Below are positions 40,101 to 45,588 of a stretch of 45,588 nt of DNA, piece by piece. The position numbers and the translations under genes are program-made. A model generated the notes under the pieces. That model was not told the DNA's origin. It was given only the letters and a program-made list of their open reading frames with translations, and ran no database searches. The stretch covers positions 1-45,588 of the forward strand of contig DAOUBP010000115.1 of the NCBI GenBank assembly GCA_034432655.1. Direction: 5' to 3'. Position 1 is the first letter of the stretch, and every line of letters begins with the position of its first letter. This DNA comes from DAOUBP01 sp034432655 (GTDB lineage Bacteria; Chloroflexota; Anaerolineae; CG2-30-64-16).

Positions 40101-41215
40101 GCGATCGCCTCATCCAGCCAGACCTCGCCCCAGGGTGCCGCCGAGACCATGCGGGCGGCCAGGTTGGTGCCGGGACCGTAGCAGCCGTAATCGGCCCGCT
40201 CAGCCGAGCCCACCAGCCCGGCATAGGTGATCCGGTATGTGATCCCCGCCCGAAGGGGGCGGCCGGCCTCTGCTCGGGCGTCGAGGACAAAGCTCAGCGC
40301 GCTCTCCACGTCATGCTCCTGAGCAACCGGCGCCCCCCAAAAGAGGAGGACCGTGCAACCGTCGTCTTCCCAATGGATGTTGCTGAGGAAACCGCCGTGT
40401 CGTCGCTGCAGCTCGAAAACCAGGCCCGCGAACGCGGCCAGCGCTTCACGGTCGCGGATATCCTGCGCGTCCAGGAAGAGCGCAACTGCGTTGCGGAACT
40501 CCCCCCGGCCGGCCATCTGGCACAAAGAGGGCGGCAGGAAGCTGGCGGCAGCCTGTGCCAGCGTCGCCTGGTCTAATGAAGGCGTCGGCCAGAGCCCGAC
40601 CGGCGCATCAGGGGCGCCGTTGATCGCGTCCAACCCCTCAGCCGGGCTTCTATCACCCTGAAACCGCTCCTGTGCCAGAGCCGCGGCCTCTTCGCTGATG
40701 GCCACTTCGCCCCGCTGAGCCTGCGCCTGGACCCGGACGCACTCCCTCATGGCAGGGCCGCTGAAATACCAGGCGTTGGGCAGATCGTCGCCAGCAGGCA
40801 AAATGCCCCAGAGCACCTCACCGAAAGCCACTCCGACCCGGGCGCTCAAGGGGAAGGCCCCGAAGGGGGTGAGGCACTTCGGATGGGCCACCAGGTGTTC
40901 GCGGATGGCCTGGGCTACACCCAGGGCGGCAGAGAAGGCTTGCGACCCAGACCCCGGGAACAGCGCTACGAAGCCGTCGCCGGTGAAGTGGGTGATGAAC
41001 CCGCCCTGCGCGTGGACGCTCGCCACCAGCGGCCCAAACAGGGCGCTCAACGCGTCGGCCAACGCCTCTGACCCGGCCTGGCCGTGTTCGGCCAACGCCT
41101 CGGTTAGAGCGGTAAAGCCTGCGATGTCCAGAGAGAGGCTGGCCGCTGAGATGCGGCCTCGGTCCTGCTGCCGGATGTAAGCTTCCAGGATGAAAGAGGA
41201 GATCAGGGCATTCAT
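37151..41215 (-). CDS. Double class III cyclase domain, AAA ATPase and TPR protein
   Basis: 1354 aa from ATG 41215, which overlaps the SARP gene stop (ATGA). Residues 24-195: nucleotidyl cyclase fold with the metal Asp pair (LSLDIAGFT D30, HFTGDGF D80). About 245-420: a second, more divergent cyclase fold (ALFLDAQDI, WEDDGCTVLLFWGAP) ending GFAAPQPVYALRGR. About 425-800: AAA_16-type ATPase (GRQPELAQL, Walker A GEAGVGKSR about 448-456, VLVMEDAHWLDADS, REPPDL). About 860-1340: tandem TPRs (LGNLGNIALYQGRYSAARAY type). Cytoplasmic signalling ATPase. Whether either cyclase domain makes cAMP is unclear because substrate residues are atypical. Confidence 0.9.
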   Translation of the reverse strand: MNALISSFILEAYIRQQDRGRISAASLSLDIAGFTALTEALAEHGQAGSEALADALSALFGPLVASVHAQGGFITHFTGDGFVALFPGSGSQAFSAALGVAQAIREHLVAHPKCLTPFGAFPLSARVGVAFGEVLWGILPAGDDLPNAWYFSGPAMRECVRVQAQAQRGEVAISEEAAALAQERFQGDRSPAEGLDAINGAPDAPVGLWPTPSLDQATLAQAAASFLPPSLCQMAGRGEFRNAVALFLDAQDIRDREALAAFAGLVFELQRRHGGFLSNIHWEDDGCTVLLFWGAPVAQEHDVESALSFVLDARAEAGRPLRAGITYRITYAGLVGSAERADYGCYGPGTNLAARMVSAAPWGEVWLDEAIARRAAAGHFQVEPLGEQAFKGFAAPQPVYALRGRHTAVKPMRYSGRLVGRQPELAQLRAALERLRRGQPAGVIAISGEAGVGKSRLVDELRLDLPALLPGEPPVAGEEPLATWLVCPADEIRRYSLQPFRTLLRAYFGQTPAGTGQAERNVQRFIDRLGALIAATRAPSPRDDGIPALAEALENGLSFLGALIDLYWPGSRYEQAEAKARFDNTLAALQAFFLAESRLRPVVLVMEDAHWLDADSLAFLRILSRNLNGARLAFLLVSREPPDLTAYDPALPRCDLRLTPLTPAELAELAYSLLGAAAEPSLLVLLQARTEGNPFFAEQLLRHMQEQGLIVPRPDGTMTMASVPSLPADVRGVLIARVDRLARPVREALQAAAVLGREFEPAVLAELTGGDLPLDAVLAAAARAGMWSPLDDSRYQFQHALVRDAVYDMQLRGQLRDRHAAAAAALARVHAANPSPVYGDLAYHHGQAGHVEQERRYARLAGERAAAQYANAEAVAYFSRALALTPEDAAAERYELLLARLLVYDLQGDRAAQQEDLAAVTELAERLNDDAKRAVTAVQAARYAYLTGDYETAVAAAERATILVPASSETATRSHLVWGQALCWQGDYPAAREHLTVALDGAQALGLATVETHCWLNLGIASYSATDYARARDELTGALQVSRRCGDRRIEGMALGTLGSIAYEQGNYADAEPLYRQALAIGRQTGDRLNQGISLGNLGNIALYQGRYSAARAYADETLALCREVGNRYGETVAHYLLGQIARNQGDYAAARVSYDQSLQLARATGAKYEEGEALAALGLLSHQMGDDQAAVHFCREALGVVAELDEQRVHAFVLTNLGHALAALGDLAAATDAHQQALAARRASGEKTRALENLAGLAEIALAEGDLAEAQGHVEEILAHLATGSVDGAEEPLRIYLACYRVLQASHDPRAAGILATAQRLLAERAGQIADPTLRQSYLEDVPAHGALASASL

Positions 41216-44058
41216 GATGAGGCGCCCTTCAGCGTCGCAAGCCTGGCAAGCCCGGCCTGAGCGGTCTCGCTGCCGGGCCGATGTCCCAAGGCCTGAAAGA
41301 CGCCCAACGCCTCGTGATAGCAGGCTTCTGCCTCTGCCACAGCGCCTTGTGTGATGTGGACATCGGCCAGGAGGCTCAGAGTCAAGCCTACGCCCCGGCG
41401 GTCGCCCAGCTCGCGACGGATGGCCAGGCACTCCAGGAAGAGATCGCTCGCGGAGGGGATGTCCTTCTGAGCCATGGCGATCCGCCCCAGCAGCTCAAGC
41501 GAGAAAGCCATGCTCCACCGATTGCTCAGCTCACGGGCAATGTCGAGATTCCTTTGGCACTGCCGGCGCGCCTCCTCGTAGTCGCCCATCTGGTGTGCGG
41601 CCCGGCCGAGGATGTTGCACGCAACGGCGATGCCGTAGCGGTCGCCGGTTGCCTCATAGAGGGCCAGACTCTCTGCCCCGTCGGCGCGCGCTGCCGTCAC
41701 ATCGCCCTGGAGCAGGGCCATGGCCCCGCGGTAAACCAGGCCAAACGCCAGCGACCCTGCGTCTCCTGCCGCGCATAAATGGCTCACGGCCTGGGCGAAC
41801 AAGGCCTGCGCCTGCCCCGTCTGGCCCATCAGAAAGGCGAACCAGGCCTGCCCCGCCAGGGCGAGTCCGAAGAGGCTTTGGGTCTGGGCATCCACATGCA
41901 AGGCCAGTGCACCGGCCAGGCGCCCGAATGCAGCTTCGCCTTCCTGGAACCAACTGCGCATGTAACACAAGAGGAAAAGACTGGGCAGGGCACGCTCCAG
42001 ATCGGGCCAGAGGCCGTGATCCACAGCCCAGTCCCAGGCCGCCCGAATGTCGTCGCCCCACTGTGCGAGTTCGGCCAGGGCGCACGGTTGATCAGCGGAG
42101 ATCAGGCTCCCTCGCCGCTGTGTCAGAAGGGCCAGGCAGAAGCGGGCGTGGCGCTCCTGGGTGACAGCCGGTTCGCCTGGCAGCCCGGTCAGGCGCTCGG
42201 CCGCATACTGGCGGATCAACCCATGCAGGGAGTAGCACACGCCGGCCTCACGAAGCGGCTCAGCGCAGGTCGCTCGATCCCCGTACCGGATGGCCGGACA
42301 CGGCTCCCGATGCAACAGCGCTTTTTCGGTCAGTGAGGCCAGCACCGACAGTGTGGCACCGGCCACGGCACCTGCGCCGGCGCGATCGAAGCTGCGGCGA
42401 AAGACGCTCAGGCGGCACAACGCGGCCTGCTCGGCTGGAGACAACAACGCCAAGGATTGGCCGAACACGGCGCGCAGGCTGCGATGACGTTCAGGCAGGT
42501 CCTGCAACGATGAGGTCAGAAAGTCCAGGTTGGACGCAATCTCGGCCGCGATCTCGGCGCAAGGCAGGGTGGGTGTCCAGGCGGCAGCCAGCTCGATGGC
42601 CAACGGCATCCCCTCCACAAGCTGACAAATGCGTACCACGTGAGGCAATTCGGCTGCCGTAACGGCAAAGCCCGGCTGCACGCGGCTGGCAGCTTGTGTG
42701 AACAGATCAATGGCGCCGCAGCACGCATCCGGCTCCGCATTCCCGATGCAGGAGTCCGAGGGCGAAGCTGGGAAGCTCAAGCCCTCGATGCGAAGCAAGC
42801 ACTCACCGCGGATATTCAGTCGTTGCTGGGTCGTCGCCAGGATCTTGAGCCCGGGGGCCCGTTGAAGGAGTTCGATGGCCCAGTCTGCAGCTACGGGCAA
42901 GGGTCGCACGTCATCCAGCACCAACAGAAGCTGTTTGGCGCGAAGGTGGTTCAGAAGCTGGCTCCTTCGTCCCGTCCCGGCGGGTATTGAGGTCAGGTGT
43001 AGGGCTTCAGCCAAAGCGCGATCGAGGGCTTCTGGGGTGGTGGCCCCAGACACCGGGACGAAGTGGACCCCGTCGCGGTGGAGGCCATCCTGCTGTACGG
43101 CCGCCGCCAATGCCAGTCGGGTCTTGCCGATGCCGCTGGGGCCAACCAGGGTCAGCATCCGGCACGAGGGGTCGGCAAGCATCGTCGCGATGCGCGCCAG
43201 TTCCGCGACTCTGTCAACCAGGGGGGTGACGGGGGCCGGCAGGGTCGCGCCGCTGCGATCCTCGAAGATGCCGTCCCGGATCTCTGCCCGCAAGGCAACC
43301 GTCTCCGCGTCGGGCGCGGCGCCCAGCTCCCGCTCCAGAGTCTGTCGGCAGACTTCGTAGTGGGCGAGCGCGGCGTCGCGTTGGCCGTCCAGCGCCATGG
43401 CCTTCATCAGGTGGCGATGGGCTCGCTCGTGCCAGGGCTCCAGCGCCAGCAACTGCCGTGCATAGTGCTGGGCGCCAGCGTAATCGCCCAGGGCCAGATG
43501 GTGCCGCACGATCTGCTCCAGCGCGACAACGGCCTTGCGGTGGTAGTTCTCCTGGCAGAGCAAACGCCATTCCTCGAAGGCCAGGCTGTCCGAAGGCAAG
43601 AGATCGGCCAGGAAGTCCCCGCCGTAAAGCGCGATCGCCTCGGTCAGGCGCTGGATACAGGCCGGGCACCGGATGATCGAGGGATGCTGGTGTGCTTCAC
43701 AGGCAGCCAGGAGCGCGTCGAACTGGACCACATCCACCCAGCAAAGCTCGGGGCTGAGGTTGAGTTGCACAGATTGGTGGGTGATCTCCAGGAACGGAAG
43801 AGAATCCTGCCCCGGGACCAAGGGGGCCAGGGCATTGCGCAGGCTTGAAAGTGCCACGCGCAAGCTTAACCGGGCAGCTTCGTCGGGGTGCTCGCCCCAC
43901 AACAGTGTGGCCAGCGTTGAACGCTGATGAGGACGACCGGCCTCGCCTGCCAGATACGCCAGCAGGGCACGGCTCTTGCCGGAACGCAGCCCTGTTAGCG
44001 GGGACTCATCCAAAATGGCCTGGAACCGCCCCAGCAGATACAGCTTCAGGCGCGCCAT
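41212..44058 (-). CDS. SARP-family regulator with NB-ARC ATPase and TPR
   Basis: 948 aa. N-terminus: OmpR-type winged helix (about 1-95, LYLLGRFQAILDESPLTGL, SKSRALLAYLAGEAG-like) and bacterial transcriptional activator domain (about 98-250, ALALYGGDFLADLLP-like, then LALEPWHERAHRHLMKA). About 285-600: NB-ARC/STAND ATPase, Walker A GPSGIGKTR (about 306-314), VLDDVRPL, GMPLAIELAAAW. About 620-948: TPR repeats. This is the AfsR/SARP plan: an ATP-gated activator binding 11-bp-spaced direct repeats near -35. Such repeats occur at 26750 and 44115, so this protein is the obvious candidate regulator. It is co-transcribed with the cyclase/ATPase gene. Confidence 0.93.
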   Translation of the reverse strand: MARLKLYLLGRFQAILDESPLTGLRSGKSRALLAYLAGEAGRPHQRSTLATLLWGEHPDEAARLSLRVALSSLRNALAPLVPGQDSLPFLEITHQSVQLNLSPELCWVDVVQFDALLAACEAHQHPSIIRCPACIQRLTEAIALYGGDFLADLLPSDSLAFEEWRLLCQENYHRKAVVALEQIVRHHLALGDYAGAQHYARQLLALEPWHERAHRHLMKAMALDGQRDAALAHYEVCRQTLERELGAAPDAETVALRAEIRDGIFEDRSGATLPAPVTPLVDRVAELARIATMLADPSCRMLTLVGPSGIGKTRLALAAAVQQDGLHRDGVHFVPVSGATTPEALDRALAEALHLTSIPAGTGRRSQLLNHLRAKQLLLVLDDVRPLPVAADWAIELLQRAPGLKILATTQQRLNIRGECLLRIEGLSFPASPSDSCIGNAEPDACCGAIDLFTQAASRVQPGFAVTAAELPHVVRICQLVEGMPLAIELAAAWTPTLPCAEIAAEIASNLDFLTSSLQDLPERHRSLRAVFGQSLALLSPAEQAALCRLSVFRRSFDRAGAGAVAGATLSVLASLTEKALLHREPCPAIRYGDRATCAEPLREAGVCYSLHGLIRQYAAERLTGLPGEPAVTQERHARFCLALLTQRRGSLISADQPCALAELAQWGDDIRAAWDWAVDHGLWPDLERALPSLFLLCYMRSWFQEGEAAFGRLAGALALHVDAQTQSLFGLALAGQAWFAFLMGQTGQAQALFAQAVSHLCAAGDAGSLAFGLVYRGAMALLQGDVTAARADGAESLALYEATGDRYGIAVACNILGRAAHQMGDYEEARRQCQRNLDIARELSNRWSMAFSLELLGRIAMAQKDIPSASDLFLECLAIRRELGDRRGVGLTLSLLADVHITQGAVAEAEACYHEALGVFQALGHRPGSETAQAGLARLATLKGASS

Positions 44059-44114
44059 GTCTGCTATTCTAGCACCTCAGCGACGCTTGCCCAAATCTGC
44101 ACACGCTGGCGCAA

Positions 44115-44157
44115 TAACGCGCTGCATAACGCTTGTTTAACGACAACCCGCTACGAT
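44115..44157 (+). promoter_or_regulatory. Putative SARP operator/promoter of the HtrA-like gene
   Basis: TAACG occurs three times: 44115, 44127 and 44138 (12- and 11-bp steps). The last two are TAACGCT and TAACGAC with a 4-bp spacer. TACGAT at 44152-44157 is a plausible -10, giving a start near 44164. It lies in the divergent gap between the SARP gene (start 44058, minus) and the protease (44211, plus). The core matches the STAND-operon element at 15 of 16 bases. Confidence 0.6.
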
Positions 44158-44210
44158 GCACACTGGAAGTCAAGCTTCCCTATCCCTATGAAGCAAAGGA
44201 GATCGCAGGA

Positions 44211-45588
44211 ATGGAGATCCGCGATCTCGTCTTTCGGATCATCGTGCTGGGGGCTGTCCTCTTGTCCAGCGTGGGCTGCGCTCGAGGCGGGACTCAGCCT
44301 GCAGCAGTGGCCGCAGCTCCCCCCACCAGCGCGCCGGCGCCGGTCACAACTGCTGTATCGGGCAATCCGCTTCAGGATGTGGTACGTCGCGCCACCGTCC
44401 GCATCGTGGCTCAAGGCAGCTTTCGCGAGCCCGAAGGCGTGAAGCTCAACAGCTCGACCGGGGGATCTGGTTTGATCATTGACCCCTCGGGCCTGGTGGT
44501 TACCAACAACCACGTGGTGACCGGAGCTGCTTTGCTGAAGGTCTACATCCAGGGCGAGCAAGAGCCTCGTCATGCCAGAGTGCTGGGCGTCTCGGAATGC
44601 TCGGACCTGGCGCTGCTTCAACTTGATGGCACCGGGTTCTCAGCCCTTAGGTGGTATTCGGGCGAGATAGCAGCAGGACTGGATGTCTTCGCCGCTGGCT
44701 ACCCATTGGGAGATCCCGAGTTCACGCTCACGCGCGGTATCGTGTCGAAGGCGCGAGCCGGCGGCAAGTTGGCCTGGGCTTCGGTGCCAGCCGTGATCGA
44801 ACATGACGCAGCGTTGAACCCGGGCAATTCGGGCGGGCCGCTGGTAACGAAGGATGGCGAGGTGGTGGGCATCAACTTTGCCACTTCCACCCGCGCGACG
44901 TCCAAGCAGTACTACGCCATCGCACGAACCGAGGCGGACAAGATCATCCAGCAGTTGCGTCAAGGTCGCGATGTGGACACCATCGGCCTGAACGGGTTGG
45001 CGTTCGTGACCAACGATAGCCAGTTCTCGGGCATCTGGGTCTTCTCGGTCAGGTCGGGCTCGCCAGCAGACAAAGCTGGGATCCGGCCAGGTGACATCGT
45101 CACGCAGTTGGAAGGCGTCGTGCTGGCGACCGATGGCACCATGGGCGATTACTGCGACATCCTGCGCACGCACAACTCAAGTGATACCCTCGGCGTTCGG
45201 GTCTTGCGCTGGGACACCAAGACCTGGCTCGAGGGCCAGATCAACGGCCGCGAGCTGAAGGAGGCAGGCAAGGTCGCAGCGCCGGCAGCCACAAGCGCCC
45301 CTGCCGCGGCGCAGGCTGCCACCACGGTCCCTCCGACCCAGGCACCGCCTGCTGCACCACCTGCAAGCGCGTCGTTGGTCGTGTTGCCCATCACCTTTGC
45401 TCGCGATGTCAGCTCCGATGATCAACCCATCGGGGCAGGCACCGAGTTTCCGGCCGACATCACCAAGGTTCACGCGCTCTTCGAGTATCGCAACGCGCCT
45501 AATGTAAATCACGTAATGAGTGCAAGGCTTCGCTCGAGTGGGCCGCTGGTACGGCCGATACGCTTGAGGACAGTTTCGGGTTGTTCGG
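44211..45588 (+). CDS. HtrA/DegP-like serine protease lipoprotein, 3' end outside window
   Basis: 459 codons visible, no stop before the window end, so partial. A signal peptide ends in a weak lipobox (LLSSVGC, Cys about 24), then a Thr/Ala/Pro linker. Trypsin-like S1C domain with an intact triad: His101 (TNNHVV), Asp132 (CSDLALLQLDG), Ser207 (NPGNSGGPL). A PDZ domain follows (SGSPADKAGIRPGDIVTQLEG, about residues 280-350). After an Ala/Pro/Thr linker another domain begins (SLVVLPITFARDVSSDD) and is cut off. ATG 44211 has AAAGGAG about 9 nt upstream. Acts outside the membrane in protein quality control or signal proteolysis. Divergent from the SARP gene. Confidence 0.92.
   Translation, partial: MEIRDLVFRIIVLGAVLLSSVGCARGGTQPAAVAAAPPTSAPAPVTTAVSGNPLQDVVRRATVRIVAQGSFREPEGVKLNSSTGGSGLIIDPSGLVVTNNHVVTGAALLKVYIQGEQEPRHARVLGVSECSDLALLQLDGTGFSALRWYSGEIAAGLDVFAAGYPLGDPEFTLTRGIVSKARAGGKLAWASVPAVIEHDAALNPGNSGGPLVTKDGEVVGINFATSTRATSKQYYAIARTEADKIIQQLRQGRDVDTIGLNGLAFVTNDSQFSGIWVFSVRSGSPADKAGIRPGDIVTQLEGVVLATDGTMGDYCDILRTHNSSDTLGVRVLRWDTKTWLEGQINGRELKEAGKVAAPAATSAPAAAQAATTVPPTQAPPAAPPASASLVVLPITFARDVSSDDQPIGAGTEFPADITKVHALFEYRNAPNVNHVMSARLRSSGPLVRPIRLRTVSGCS

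Noticed and set aside
44188..44442. Short ORF beginning ATG 44188 upstream of the protease
   Set aside because: It overlaps the protease in another frame and has no recognisable sequence; the frame from 44211 has a signal peptide and intact catalytic triad.

Overview
The window most resembles a member of the Chloroflexota (Anaerolineae/Caldilineae-like). The support is indirect: GC-rich DNA, many lipoproteins, SARP-type regulators, giant STAND/WD40 proteins, short octamer tandem arrays and REP-like palindromes between genes. No rRNA, tRNA or ribosomal protein gene is present, so the placement is an inference.

Layout. 1-274: hairpin and a duplicated palindromic repeat. 275-6018 (minus): a tightly packed surface-polysaccharide operon. 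It contains a small membrane protein, an O-antigen ligase/polymerase-like protein, two SAM methyltransferases, an FG-GAP lipoprotein and an anchored protein; the last five genes overlap by 4 nt each. 6019-14043 (plus): an anchored protein of unknown role, an alkyltransferase-like (ATL) DNA-repair protein, a nitrilase-fold protein lacking its catalytic Cys, threonine aldolase, a PucC-family transporter, and a NatA/NatB-type ABC transporter with two permeases. 14117-18709 (minus): a MarR regulator followed by a heterodimeric ABC exporter. 18891-23207: a CDGSH iron-sulfur protein (minus), glutamine-dependent NAD synthetase and a tungsten-type aldehyde:ferredoxin oxidoreductase (plus). 23208-26628: a degraded stretch with REP-like hairpins and fragments of ArsR, TPR and DinB genes. 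It also holds an intact CruF-like carotenoid gene, a transposase remnant and a CYTH gene truncated by that remnant.

26629-45588 is the most unusual part. A 49-aa lipoprotein is followed by a 2458-aa protein with an nSTAND-type NTPase, one membrane helix, 28 WD40 repeats and a lectin-like C-terminal domain. Next come an M48 metallopeptidase with a zinc ribbon, an 87-aa protein, a second zinc-ribbon protein and a glycine-rich membrane protein. Facing them are an overlapping pair, a SARP/NB-ARC/TPR regulator and a double-cyclase/ATPase/TPR protein, and a divergent HtrA-like lipoprotein protease that runs off the end.

Upstream of both the lipoprotein-STAND operon and the HtrA gene I see the same element, TAACGCTTG(G/T)TTAACG. 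These are two heptamers 11 bp apart, the layout bound by SARP regulators. The inference is one regulon: the SARP controls a membrane STAND sensor, two proteases and zinc-ribbon partners, possibly a stress or biological-conflict system.
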